NCBI GenBank assembly: GCA_963793025.1
Contig: CAWBYL010000006.1
Coordinates: 434,001 to 498,000, forward strand
Direction of reading: 5' to 3'
Length of the DNA: 64,000 nucleotides
DNA from: CAWBYL01 sp963793025
Lineage (GTDB): Bacteria; Actinomycetota; Acidimicrobiia; Acidimicrobiales; Acidimicrobilacustridaceae
A model generated the notes under the pieces. That model searched no databases, was not told where the DNA came from, and was given only the letters and a program-made list of their open reading frames with translations. Each line of letters opens with the position of its first letter. Positions within the stretch are counted from its first letter, which is position 1. Positions 1 through 8,216 of the stretch are shown here, in pieces. Both the position numbers and the translations under genes were made by a program.

Positions 1-1092
1 GACGCCATGCGGGGCCTGGAGGCCACGGGGACGGCCACGACCCTCGGCGACGTCCATGCCCTGATGGAGCACTCGAATCGCGGCAAGAAGAGCCTGGCTC
101 TCGACCTGACCTCCGACGAGGGACGGGCGATCCTCGACCAGTTGGTGGCCACCGCCGACGTCTTCCTCACGAACAAGCTGCCGCGGGTGCGGGCCCGCTT
201 GCGCATCGAGCTGGACGAGGTCCGGGCGGTGAACCCGAACATCATCTACGTCCGGGGCAGCGGGCAGGGCGAGCGCGGGCCCGACGCGGACAAGGGCTCC
301 TACGACTTCTTGGCCTTCTACGCCCGGGCCGGGGTGGCGATGGGCATCATGCGGCCCGAGTACGACCTCGTCCCGCCGGCGCCCGGGCCCGGATTCGGTG
401 ACTCGCTCGGAGGCATGACCATCGCCGGCGGGATCATGGGGGCGCTGTACCACCGCGAGCGCACGGGTGTGGCCACCACCGTCGACGTCTCGCTACTGGC
501 CACGGGCCTGTGGGCCATGGGTCAGGCGATGGCCATGTCGCTGTTGACCGACGAGCCGTGGCGACCCGAGCCGGGCACCCAGGTCAGCTCGAACCCCCTC
601 GTCGGTAGCTACGCCACCAGTGACGGGCGCTTCATCGCGCTGTGCTGCCTCCAGGCCGGCGAGTACTGGCGACCGATGGTTGAGATCCTCGACCGGCCCG
701 AACTGGCCGACGACCCACGGTTCGCGGACCACGAGTCCCTCATGGCCAACACCGCCGACGCCGTCGAGATCCTCACCGAGGCGTTCCTCGACGGCTCGGT
801 CGCCGAGTGGCGCGTCCGCCTCGAACCGTTCGTCGGCCAGTGGGCGGTCGTGCAGCACACCCTCGAGGCGGCCGCCGACCCCCAGTCCGTCGCCAACGGC
901 TACATCCAGGACTGCGACACGGCCGGCGGAACCACGTTCCAGCTGGTCGCCGCTCCCGTCCAGTACGACGGTGAGGCGGCGGTGCCGGGCCGGGCCCCGG
1001 CCTTCAACGAGCACGGCGACGCCATCCTCTCGGACCTCGGTCTGGACTGGGACACGATCGTCGACCTGAAGGTGCGTGGCATCGTCGCCTGA
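1..1092 (+). CDS. CaiB/BaiF-family CoA-transferase-like protein, 5' end cut by window edge
   Basis: Class III CoA-transferase (CaiB/BaiF) fold protein. The reading frame is open from base 1, and the N-terminal approximately 40 residues expected of the family (the start of the CoA-binding domain) lie outside the window, so the ATG at 7 is probably internal. Seen: the motif YVRGSGQG near base 255, a Gly-rich stretch, and VDVSLL at 481-498. In formyl-CoA transferase the catalytic Asp lies just after the equivalent strand. Here that position reads Ala (499-501), so transferase chemistry is not assured. It is followed co-directionally by enoyl-CoA hydratase and acyl-CoA ligase genes, suggesting acyl-CoA catabolism. 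The family call is firm; the substrate is unknown. Confidence 0.85.
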   Translation, partial: DAMRGLEATGTATTLGDVHALMEHSNRGKKSLALDLTSDEGRAILDQLVATADVFLTNKLPRVRARLRIELDEVRAVNPNIIYVRGSGQGERGPDADKGSYDFLAFYARAGVAMGIMRPEYDLVPPAPGPGFGDSLGGMTIAGGIMGALYHRERTGVATTVDVSLLATGLWAMGQAMAMSLLTDEPWRPEPGTQVSSNPLVGSYATSDGRFIALCCLQAGEYWRPMVEILDRPELADDPRFADHESLMANTADAVEILTEAFLDGSVAEWRVRLEPFVGQWAVVQHTLEAAADPQSVANGYIQDCDTAGGTTFQLVAAPVQYDGEAAVPGRAPAFNEHGDAILSDLGLDWDTIVDLKVRGIVA

Positions 1093-1181
1093 ACCCTCCG
1101 ACCGGCGGCGACCTCGGTCGGACGCCCTCTCCGGAACCCTGCCCGGTGCACGAGCTCGGGTGACCCGAGGAAGGAAGAACC

Positions 1182-2003
1182 ATGTTGTTCGATCATGTGG
1201 AGTACGAGGTCGAGGGTCAGGTCGGTGTGATCACGCTGAACCGGCCGGAGGCGGCCAACGCGCAGAGCCAGAAGGTGTTGATCGAGTTGGATCAGGCGTG
1301 GCGTGCCGCCGACGAGGACACCCGGGTGAAGGTGATCGTGTTGAAGTCGAACGGGAAGCATTTCTCGGCGGGTCATGACATGTCGTCGACCAAGAGTGGG
1401 GACATGTCGGATCTGGGTGAGGTCGATGATCCGTTCCTGACGCCGGAGGGTCATTACGACTGGGAGACCCGGCATTACCTGCACTACGCCAAGTCGTGGC
1501 GGGAGGTGCCGAAGCCGTCGATCGCGGCGGTGCAGGGCAAGTGCATCGCGGCGGGGCTGATGTTGTGTTGGCCGTGTGATCTGATCGTGGCGGCGGACAA
1601 CGCGGAGTTCTCGGATCCGGTGTTGATGATGGGGATCTGTGGGGTGGAGCTGCACGCGGACACGTGGGAGTTCGGGCCGCGCAAGGCCAAGGAGTTGTTG
1701 TTCACCGGTGGGTCGATCACTGCGGAGGAGGCCCGGGAGTTGGGGATGGTGAACAAGGTGGTGCCGCTGGAGGATCTGGTGTCGGCCACGATGGAGATGG
1801 CTGACCGGATCGCTCAGCAGGACGCTTTTGCTCTGCGGATGGCCAAGCGGGCGGTGAACCACACCTTGGACGTGCAGGGTTACACGACGGCCATCGACTC
1901 GATCTTCGACATGCATCACTTCGGGCACACCCGGGCCCGTGTGGTCACGGGCGGGATGCCGTCCATCGCCGGTCTCGACACCATGAAGCAGAAGCAGCGC
2001 TGA
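1182..2003 (+). CDS. Enoyl-CoA hydratase/isomerase (crotonase) family protein
   Basis: Crotonase-fold protein of 273 residues, the usual length, probably hydrating an enoyl-CoA in beta-oxidation of an unidentified acyl chain. Seen: NRPEAANAQS near residue 20, HFSAGHDMS near 65 (oxyanion-hole region) and KCIAAGLMLCWPCDLIVA near 120, the second oxyanion element. A good ribosome site (AGGAAGGAAG) precedes the ATG. Codon use differs from its neighbours: many TTG Leu, GAT Asp, GGT Gly and CAT His codons, where flanking genes use CTC/CTG, GAC and GGC. That could mean transfer or different selection. It sits between the CaiB-like gene and an acyl-CoA ligase 15 bp downstream. Confidence 0.92.
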   Translation: MLFDHVEYEVEGQVGVITLNRPEAANAQSQKVLIELDQAWRAADEDTRVKVIVLKSNGKHFSAGHDMSSTKSGDMSDLGEVDDPFLTPEGHYDWETRHYLHYAKSWREVPKPSIAAVQGKCIAAGLMLCWPCDLIVAADNAEFSDPVLMMGICGVELHADTWEFGPRKAKELLFTGGSITAEEARELGMVNKVVPLEDLVSATMEMADRIAQQDAFALRMAKRAVNHTLDVQGYTTAIDSIFDMHHFGHTRARVVTGGMPSIAGLDTMKQKQR

Positions 2004-2018
2004 ACGGAGACCGCGACG

Positions 2019-3719
2019 ATGCCTGACACCCCGATGAAGCGAGAGGAGGCGCTGGCCGCGCTCACCGGCCCCGGGGCGCCGTTCGAGCGCGTCCCGGCCG
2101 AGATCGACGGGGTGACGGTGAGCGTGTACGCCAACGCACCGGCCTCGCTGCTGGGGGTGCTCGAGAGCAGCAGGAGCTACGGCACCCGCGATCACCTCGT
2201 CTACGAAGACGAGCGCTACACGTTCGAGGAGCTCCTGGAGATCGTCGCCGGGCTCGCCCGATGGCTGGCCGAGGAGGGTGGCGTCACCCAGGGCGACCGG
2301 GTGATCATCGGCATGCGCAACTATCCCCAGTTCGCCATGGCCTTCTGGGCGACGCTCGCCGTCGGCGCCGTGGTGGTGCCGGTCAACGCGTGGTGGACCG
2401 CCCCGGAGCTGCGCTACGCCCTGGACGACAGCGGGGCCCGGTTCGCGGTGCTCGACGGCGAGCGCTACGAGCGGATGTCGGCAGACCTCGACGAGATGGG
2501 CGTGCCGTCACTCGTGGTGCGGCCGGAGGGCGACCTCGGCGGGGCCGCCTCCTCGTGGGACGACGTGTTCGGTCGACTCGACCGGTCCGCCCCGATGCCC
2601 GAGGTCGACATCGACCCCGACGACCCGGCCACCATCATCTACACCTCGGGGACCACCGGGCGTCCGAAGGGCGCCCTGGGCACGCACCGCAACCACGTCA
2701 CCAACTACCTCAACACCGCCATGACGGGCGCGATCCAGAGGATGACCGCTCCTCCGGGGTCGTCCGGCGCCGAACCACTGCCGCCCTCGGCGCTGCAGAC
2801 CTATCCCTTCTTCCACATCGGCGGCCTCAGCATCCTGTATCTGTGGACCGGATTCGGTACCAAGTTGGTCCTCCAGTACAAGTGGGACGTCGACGAGGCC
2901 CTCGACCTGATCGAGCGCGAACAGGTCACCAGCCTGGCCGCCGTTCCGACGCTGCTCCGCCAGGTCCTCGACCATCCCGACCTCGACCAGCGCGACCTGT
3001 CCTCGCTCACGTCGATCGCCAGTGGCGGCACCCCGGTACCTCCGGACGTGGTCCGCCAGATCGAGGAGCAGTTCGGCGCCACGGTGGTCCCGGGGAACGG
3101 GTACGGCCTCACCGAGACCAGTTCAGGCGTCACCAGCAACCGGGGCGACGACTACATCGCCCGACCGTCGAGCGTCGGGCGGTTGGTGCCGGGAACCGAG
3201 CTGCGGATCGTCGATCCGGGTACCGACGTCGACGTGGTCCCGGGAGAGGTCGGGGAGATCTGGTTCAAGGGTCCGACCATCGTCCGCGGCTACTGGAACA
3301 AGCCCGAGGCGACGGCCGAGGCCTTCACCGACGGCTGGTTCCACAGCGGTGACCTGGGCTACCTGGACGACGAAGGGTTCCTCTACGTCGTCGATCGCCT
3401 CAAGGACGTCGTGATCCGGGGCGGGGAGAACGTGTACTGCGCCGAGGTCGAGGCCGTGCTCTTCGATCACCCCGCAGTGGCCGACGCCGCCGTCGTGGGG
3501 GCCCCGCACCGGGAGCTGGGCGAACAGGTCGCCGCCGTCATCCTGGTGAAGGAGGGCGCGACCGTGACCGCCGAGGAGCTCCAGACCCACGTCGGTGGCC
3601 GACTGGCTCGCTTCAAGGTTCCGGAGGTCGTGGTGTTCCGTTCCGATCCCATGCCCCGGACCGCCACCGGGAAGGTGCTGAAGCGCGACCTCCGGGACGA
3701 ACTGGTGCGCACGACCTGA
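2019..3719 (+). CDS. Acyl-CoA ligase (class I adenylate-forming enzyme)
   Basis: ATP-dependent acyl- or aryl-CoA synthetase of 566 residues, which activates a carboxylic acid through an acyl-AMP intermediate. Seen in order: the P-loop-like motif YTSGTTGRPKGA near residue 206, the GYGLTETS adenylation motif near 361, the hinge and ATP-ribose motif HSGDLGYLDDEG near 445, RGGENVYCAEVE near 470, and the C-terminal catalytic Lys in RTATGKVLKRDL near 550. The start at 2019 has GGAG upstream; ATG 2034 is an alternative. It lies 15 bp after the hydratase in one probable operon. Substrate class cannot be told from the sequence alone. Confidence 0.92.
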   Translation: MPDTPMKREEALAALTGPGAPFERVPAEIDGVTVSVYANAPASLLGVLESSRSYGTRDHLVYEDERYTFEELLEIVAGLARWLAEEGGVTQGDRVIIGMRNYPQFAMAFWATLAVGAVVVPVNAWWTAPELRYALDDSGARFAVLDGERYERMSADLDEMGVPSLVVRPEGDLGGAASSWDDVFGRLDRSAPMPEVDIDPDDPATIIYTSGTTGRPKGALGTHRNHVTNYLNTAMTGAIQRMTAPPGSSGAEPLPPSALQTYPFFHIGGLSILYLWTGFGTKLVLQYKWDVDEALDLIEREQVTSLAAVPTLLRQVLDHPDLDQRDLSSLTSIASGGTPVPPDVVRQIEEQFGATVVPGNGYGLTETSSGVTSNRGDDYIARPSSVGRLVPGTELRIVDPGTDVDVVPGEVGEIWFKGPTIVRGYWNKPEATAEAFTDGWFHSGDLGYLDDEGFLYVVDRLKDVVIRGGENVYCAEVEAVLFDHPAVADAAVVGAPHRELGEQVAAVILVKEGATVTAEELQTHVGGRLARFKVPEVVVFRSDPMPRTATGKVLKRDLRDELVRTT

Positions 3720-3761
3720 CCGGGGGCGCCGGTGCTCATGCTCCGCTGCCCCGCCACTTTT

Positions 3762-3785
3762 GAATTCGGTATCGAGTTCGGTAAC
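3762..3785 (+). promoter_or_regulatory. Tandem 12-bp direct repeat upstream of acyl-CoA dehydrogenase pair
   Basis: Two contiguous 12-mers, GAATTCGGTATC and GAGTTCGGTAAC, match at 10 of 12 positions and end 8 bp before the GTG start at 3794. The segment is locally AT-richer than its surroundings. It is a candidate regulator-binding site covering the promoter. No regulator is assigned; the TetR gene at 5951-6799 is the nearest candidate by position only. Confidence 0.4.
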
Positions 3786-3793
3786 CTGCGCCG

Positions 3794-4780
3794 GTGGATG
3801 TGCGGTTCTCCGCCGAGCAGGTGGCCCTCAGAGACTCCGTTGCCCAGGTGGTGTCGCGGCTCGGGCCGAAGGCCGTCGGGCAGCTCGACGACGGCGAGCG
3901 GACGACCAAGCTCGATGCCGCCGTCGACGCGTCCGGATGGCGGGAGATGCGCACCGCCGACCGGGACGGCGCGCCGTGGGCGTCGGGCGTCGAGGCGGCG
4001 ATCGTGGCCGAGGAGCTGGCCCGGGGCGTCGCCGATGCCGCCTTCGTCGGGCCGACGCTGGCCGCCGAGCTCCGGCGGCTGCTCGGGGCCGAGCCGGCGA
4101 CCGCGAGCGAGACCGTCGCCTTGTCGGCCGACGTCGAGGAGCTGGGCGCGGACTTGGCCGTCGACGCTGGCGGTGCCGCCGCCGTGCTGGCCGTGATGGA
4201 CGGGGTGATCGTGCAGGCGGAGGTCGGCCCGACCTTCCCCGAGACCGACCTCACCCGCCCCACGCGTGCGGTGGGGGCGCCCGTTCGGACCTTGGGTCCG
4301 CTGGGCCCCGAGGGCCTGACCCGGTGGATGGCGTTGGGCCTGGCCCTGAGCGCGGCGGACCTGGTGGGGACGATGCGGGGTGCCGTCGACCTGGCCACCG
4401 ACTACGCCAAGCAACGCCGCCAGTACGGTGCACCGATCGGCTCGTTCCAGGCGGTCCAGCACCTCCTGGCCGACGCCCACACCCTCGCCGAGGGGTCGCG
4501 GAGCGTCATGGTGCACGCCGCCTGGGCGGTCGACTCCCTCCCACCTGCTGATGCGATGGCGGCGGCCGCCGGAGCCAAGGCCTACTGCGCTCGCGCCGCG
4601 CTCACCGTGGGCGAGACCGCCATCCAGGTCCACGGTGGGATCGGCAACACCTGGGAGTGCATGGCCCACGTCTTCCTCCGCCGCGCCCTGGTCTCGCGAG
4701 ACGTCCTGGGCGGCGTCGGGCCCTGTCTCGACAAGGTGCTCGCGCATCACGGGATCGGGGGCGGCGATGGACTTCGGTGA
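3794..4780 (+). CDS. Acyl-CoA dehydrogenase, small subunit type (FadE28/ChsE2-like)
   Basis: Flavin acyl-CoA dehydrogenase-fold subunit of 328 residues, shorter than the usual 380. Seen: KQRRQYGAPIGSFQAVQH near residue 215 (FAD-contacting Arg region) and the C-terminal IQVHGGIGNTWECMAHVFLR near 275-295, a signature of the actinobacterial steroid/branched-chain type that forms heteromers with a second dehydrogenase. The start is GTG at 3794; its stop overlaps the next dehydrogenase by 14 bp, as expected for co-assembled subunits. By analogy with mycobacterial FadE28-FadE29, one FAD site may be shared between the two chains. Inference: it desaturates a bulky acyl-CoA. Confidence 0.88.
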   Translation: MDVRFSAEQVALRDSVAQVVSRLGPKAVGQLDDGERTTKLDAAVDASGWREMRTADRDGAPWASGVEAAIVAEELARGVADAAFVGPTLAAELRRLLGAEPATASETVALSADVEELGADLAVDAGGAAAVLAVMDGVIVQAEVGPTFPETDLTRPTRAVGAPVRTLGPLGPEGLTRWMALGLALSAADLVGTMRGAVDLATDYAKQRRQYGAPIGSFQAVQHLLADAHTLAEGSRSVMVHAAWAVDSLPPADAMAAAAGAKAYCARAALTVGETAIQVHGGIGNTWECMAHVFLRRALVSRDVLGGVGPCLDKVLAHHGIGGGDGLR

Positions 4781-5894
4781 CTCGCCCGAGGAGGCGGAGT
4801 TCCGGCGGCGGCTGCGCACCTGGCTGGCCGACAACGACCCCGGGCTACCCGCCTCGTCCACCGACGACGCCTACTGGGCGGGGCAGGCGGCCTGGCACCA
4901 GGCGCTGTACGACGCCGGCTTCTTCGGCCTCTCCTGGCCCACCGACGTGGGCGGGAAGGGCCTCCCCAGCGTCTATGACGTGATCCTCGACGAGGAGCTG
5001 GCGTCCGCCGGCACGCCACCCCGCCCGGGCCTCGGCTACCTCGTGCAGGGTCTCCTCGCGCACGGGGATGCCGACATCCGCCGGCGCTTCCTCCCCGGGT
5101 TGGTGAACGGTCGGGAGCGCTGGTGTCAGGGTTTCAGCGAGCCCGACGCCGGCTCCGACCTGGCCGCCTTGCGCACCCGGGCCGACCGCGACGGTGACGA
5201 GTACGTCGTCCACGGCCACAAGGTGTGGACGAGCTACTCCGACGACGCCGACTGGTGCATCGTCCTGGCCCGTACCGACCCCGAGGTGCCGAAGCACAAG
5301 GGCCTCTCCGCCTTCGTCGTCCCCATGGACCAGCCCGGGATCGAACGGCTGCCGCTGCGGATGATCAACGGCATCACCAAGGAGTTCGGTGAGGTCGTGT
5401 TCGAAGGGGCCCGCGTGCCGGCCGCCAACATGGTGGGCGCGCCGGGGGAGGGCTGGCGGTTCGCCATGACCGTCGTCAGCCACGAGCGGGAGCCCGGCGA
5501 GCTCGGGTACGTCGCCCGGTACCGCAAGACGGTCGAGCAGCTGACGCGCCGGGTCGAGGCCGATCCCGCCGGCCACGACACCGAGCAGGTCCGTGATCTG
5601 GCCTGGGCCATCGTCGAGACCGACATGCTCCGCCACCACGTCAGTCGGCGTCTGTCGGAGCGGCTGGCGGGCGTCACCCACGGTCCGGAGGGCTCCGTCG
5701 ACAAGCTCTTGATGACCTGGGCCGAGGACGCCGTCGGCCACGCCGCCCTGAGCGTGGGTGGTGCTGGCCACGACGGGGGCGACGGCACGTGGTTGAGCAC
5801 GTACCTGTACAGCCGGGCCCAGAGCGTCATGGGGGGTACGTCGCAGATCCAGCGGAACCTGGTCGCCCGCCGCATCCTCGGTCTACCGACGTGA
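4767..5894 (+). CDS. Acyl-CoA dehydrogenase, large subunit type (FadE29/ChsE1-like)
   Basis: Acyl-CoA dehydrogenase of 375 residues. The chosen ATG at 4767 gives a normal N-terminus (MDFGDSPEEAEFRRRLR); the frame is also open further upstream, but that part overlaps the preceding gene. Seen: GFSEPDAGSDLAALRTRA near residue 120 (FAD/substrate loop), GHKVWTSYSDDADW near 150, and the C-terminal MGGTSQIQRNLVARRILGLP, the family's closing helix. The 14-bp overlap with the preceding gene implies translational coupling and a heteromeric enzyme. Probable role: alpha-beta dehydrogenation of the acyl-CoA made by the upstream ligase. Confidence 0.92.
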   Translation: MDFGDSPEEAEFRRRLRTWLADNDPGLPASSTDDAYWAGQAAWHQALYDAGFFGLSWPTDVGGKGLPSVYDVILDEELASAGTPPRPGLGYLVQGLLAHGDADIRRRFLPGLVNGRERWCQGFSEPDAGSDLAALRTRADRDGDEYVVHGHKVWTSYSDDADWCIVLARTDPEVPKHKGLSAFVVPMDQPGIERLPLRMINGITKEFGEVVFEGARVPAANMVGAPGEGWRFAMTVVSHEREPGELGYVARYRKTVEQLTRRVEADPAGHDTEQVRDLAWAIVETDMLRHHVSRRLSERLAGVTHGPEGSVDKLLMTWAEDAVGHAALSVGGAGHDGGDGTWLSTYLYSRAQSVMGGTSQIQRNLVARRILGLPT

Positions 5895-5950
5895 CCGTCG
5901 AGGACGACCTGGCGATCCGGCTCCTGTCCGCTTCGGGCCGCGGAGCGCTC

Positions 5951-6799
5951 CTAGGCCGAGGTGGTGCGGCGAGAGGAGGCCGCCGCCGGCCGTGGCGCTC
6001 GCGATCGTGGGGCCTTCGCCCCGGCGGACCTGGCCGTCGTCGACGGGGCCTTCTTCGTGGTGGCCTTCTTGGCGGCGGGCTTCTTCGCAGCGGGCTTCGT
6101 CGCGGATGACGCCTTCGTGGCGGGCTTCTTCGGAGTTGGGGCCTCGGCCTCTGGCGCCATTCCGAGGGCATTGGCCCACAGCATCGTGAGCTGGTCCACG
6201 GCCTCGTCGAAGTCGTACTCGCGGTAGCCCTGCACCAGCCACAGCTCGGCGAACCGGGCGATCATGGCGCCGAGGGCGTCGGCCGCCATGGCCGGGTCGA
6301 GCCGGGAGTCGGCCAGGTCTTCGTCCTGGAGCTGGTGGATGGACCGCTCGGCCCGTTCGACGAAGTGCTTCATGGTGGCCATGCGCGCCGCGTTCACGTG
6401 GTCGTCGTAGCGGGAGACCTGCTCGATGACCCCCATGAGCGCGGCCTCGTCCCGGTAGCGCTGGAGGTAGCGGAGGTTCGAGCGACGGATCCGTCCGATC
6501 GTCGTCTGCTCTTCGTGGTCGTCCGGGTGCTCGGGCGGCGCGGTGAGCCGCTCCTCCTGGGTCTCGGCGACCTCCCGGAAGATCTGCTCCTTCGAATCGA
6601 AGTAGTGGTAGAAGGTGCCGGGGGCGAGGCCGGCGGTCTCGGCGATGTCGACGATGCGGGCTTCGAGGAAGCCGTCTCGCTCGAACACCTGCTTCGCCGC
6701 GTCGATCAGGCGGCCACGGGTGCGCACGCCCTTTCGCGACCGGGGGACGGAGCGCGCCCCCTCTTTGTCTGCTCTGGCCTCTGCAGCAGCCTTCGCCAC
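5951..6799 (-). CDS. TetR/AcrR regulator with lysine/alanine-rich C-terminal tail
   Basis: Transcriptional repressor of 282 residues. The N-terminal helix-turn-helix reads IVDIAETAGLAPGTFYHYF, followed by a ligand-binding helical domain. The last 66 residues (about 217-282) form a low-complexity basic tail with repeats such as AAKKPAAKKATTKKAP and 17 Lys/Arg, resembling histone H1 or the tail of mycobacterial HupB. The start is GTG at 6799 because GAGGAAAGG lies 9 nt upstream; an in-frame GTG further up lacks such a site. The frame is open far upstream, but that part is antisense to the thioesterase. It is divergent from tesB across 201 bp, so it may control it or the dehydrogenase pair. Confidence 0.85.
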   Translation of the reverse strand: MAKAAAEARADKEGARSVPRSRKGVRTRGRLIDAAKQVFERDGFLEARIVDIAETAGLAPGTFYHYFDSKEQIFREVAETQEERLTAPPEHPDDHEEQTTIGRIRRSNLRYLQRYRDEAALMGVIEQVSRYDDHVNAARMATMKHFVERAERSIHQLQDEDLADSRLDPAMAADALGAMIARFAELWLVQGYREYDFDEAVDQLTMLWANALGMAPEAEAPTPKKPATKASSATKPAAKKPAAKKATTKKAPSTTARSAGAKAPRSRAPRPAAASSRRTTSA

Positions 6800-6988
6800 C
6801 TCGGTCGTCCTTTCCTCGTCGGGTGAACATACCGACCTCGACACGGTACCGGCGGGCTCGAGGGCGCCGATCGGGCAAGTGTATCGAAACTGAATTCGGC
6901 GTCGACTCTTGCGTTCCCGGGCCCCTGGAGACCGGTCGGGAGGACGCCGGGCGGACCGGCGGAGCGATCTGGATATATCGACGATCGC

Positions 6989-7000
6989 TAGGCTCCGCCC
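6989..7000 (+). promoter_or_regulatory. -10 element TAGGCT with probable leaderless start for the thioesterase
   Basis: TAGGCT is followed by 6 nt and then the ATG at 7001; no ribosome-binding site is visible. This TANNNT-to-start spacing recurs at several genes of the window and fits leaderless transcription as known in actinobacteria. The rest of the 201-bp divergent region (6800-7000) shows an AT-rich patch near 6971-6980 but no clear palindrome. Confidence 0.55.
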
Positions 7001-7831
7001 ATGACCGCCCTTCCGGCCCTGTTGCGCACGTTCCAGCTCGAGCCCGCCGGCGAGAGTCGCTATCGCGCCCCCAACGCACCCGAGGGCCCGGGCATCGTCT
7101 TCGGAGGCCAGCTCATCGCCCAGGCGATCGTGGCTGCGGCTCTGGACCATCCGGGGAAGCGGGTGAAGACGGTGCACACGGTCTTCGCCCGCGCCGCCTC
7201 CTTCGAGCCGGACCTCGACATCGAGGTGGAGGTGATGCACGGCGGGCGGGCCTTCGGATCCAGCACCGTCACGGTCAGCCAGGAGGGCAAGTTGCGCACC
7301 CGGTCGGTGGTGTTGTTGACCGCCGACGAGGACGACTTCATCCACCACGAGGCGCCCATGCCCGACATCGACGAGCCACCGGCCGGGTCGAGCGGCGGGG
7401 CCGACGACTGGGAGTTCCAGATCGTCGGTGGGGTCGACATCGAGGATCCCGAACTGGTCGGACCGGCCGAGCTCGACGTGTGGACCCGCTTCGCCGGCGC
7501 CCCCGACGACGATCCGGTGGTCGCCCAGGCGCTGGTCGCCTACACGACTGACCCGTTCCTCATCGCCACCGCGATGCGACCTCACGAGGGTGTCGGTCAG
7601 GCCCTGGCCCATGTCACCCTCTCCACCGGCGTCGTGAGCCACACGCTGACCTTCCACGAACCTGTCCATGCCCATCGCTGGTTGCTGTTGTCCCACGAGA
7701 GCCCGTATGCCGGTCACGGGCGCAGCTACGGCCGGGCCCACATCTTCCAGGACGGACGCCTGGTGGGCTCGTTCGTGCAGGACGCCATGCTCCGGCCTCT
7801 CCCTGACGGGCGAGCGGCCGGGCACCTCTGA
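7001..7831 (+). CDS. tesB: Acyl-CoA thioesterase II (TesB family)
   Basis: Double-hotdog thioesterase of 276 residues (the family is about 285), hydrolysing acyl-CoA to free acid and CoA. Seen: the N-terminal hotdog with GIVFGGQLIAQAIVAA near residue 28, and the C-terminal hotdog with TLTFHEPVHAHRWLLLSHES near 210, followed by GRSYGRAHIFQDGRLVGSFV. It is probably translated from a leaderless mRNA. It is divergent from the TetR gene with the basic tail and ends at a strong bidirectional hairpin. Role inferred: relieving CoA sequestration during acyl-CoA catabolism. Confidence 0.9.
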   Translation: MTALPALLRTFQLEPAGESRYRAPNAPEGPGIVFGGQLIAQAIVAAALDHPGKRVKTVHTVFARAASFEPDLDIEVEVMHGGRAFGSSTVTVSQEGKLRTRSVVLLTADEDDFIHHEAPMPDIDEPPAGSSGGADDWEFQIVGGVDIEDPELVGPAELDVWTRFAGAPDDDPVVAQALVAYTTDPFLIATAMRPHEGVGQALAHVTLSTGVVSHTLTFHEPVHAHRWLLLSHESPYAGHGRSYGRAHIFQDGRLVGSFVQDAMLRPLPDGRAAGHL

Positions 7832-7850
7832 CGCGGTCGACTCGCCCTCG

Positions 7851-7886
7851 GTCGAGCCCCGCCAGGACCGCCTGGCGGGGCTCGAC
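7851..7886. terminator. Strong bidirectional stem-loop terminator
   Basis: Perfect 16-bp inverted repeat (GTCGAGCCCCGCCAGG and its complement) with a 4-nt loop ACCG, placed between the convergent thioesterase and SMP-30/pseudogene transcripts. There is no T-tract, as is common in GC-rich actinobacteria. It probably stops transcription from both sides. Confidence 0.8.
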
Positions 7887-7889
7887 GGA

Positions 7890-8216
7890 GTCTGACCGAA
7901 CCGGTCGGCGTCGGACCACTGGTACGTGTCGATGAGGGTGGACGGGTCGAGGGTCACCCTTCACGAGGTAGCTGGGATCGCAGGCCAGCTCGCCCTTCTC
8001 GGTGGGGGACACGCGCTCGTAGGTGCCGTTCGAGACCGTCATCAACACCATGCAGTCGGAGAAGCCCCCTTCGGCGGCTTGGGTCCCATCCAGCCGTTGG
8101 CGTCGAACTCCCCGAAGTTGTCGAGCGCATCGATCACGCTGGCCCGGGTGATCGCGTTGGGTCCGGCGGCCTCCACGATGCGGTCGACCGCCTGCCGGGA
8201 CGCGAGACCGGCGGGG
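7890..8216 (-). pseudogene. Remnant of a branched-chain amino-acid-type ABC solute-binding protein (C-terminus)
   Basis: Three frames read in sequence give a recognisable C-terminal end of an actinobacterial Peripla_BP_6 (Leu/Ile/Val-type) binding protein: RASVIDALDNFGEFDANGW (frame one), GFSDCMVLMTVSNGTYERV then PTEKGELACDPSYLVK (after a shift near 8060 in a run of five G), then DPSTLIDTYQW (after a shift near 7960). Only about 100 residues remain, with no N-terminal part, start or ABC partners, so this looks like a decaying fragment rather than a gene. The preceding SMP-30 frame reads into it. The indels could partly be sequencing errors, but the missing N-terminus cannot. Confidence 0.6.

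Noticed and set aside
900..2195. 431-codon open frame on the minus strand across the CaiB-like and hydratase genes
   Set aside because: Composition is Arg/His/Gly-rich low-complexity typical of antisense shadows in GC-rich DNA, and it lies over two clearly real genes.
6800..7957. Upstream extension of the TetR frame to 668 codons
   Set aside because: The extra part is antisense to the thioesterase and has no ribosome site; GTG 6799 with GAGGAAAGG is a better start. Its first residues match the binding-protein remnant instead.
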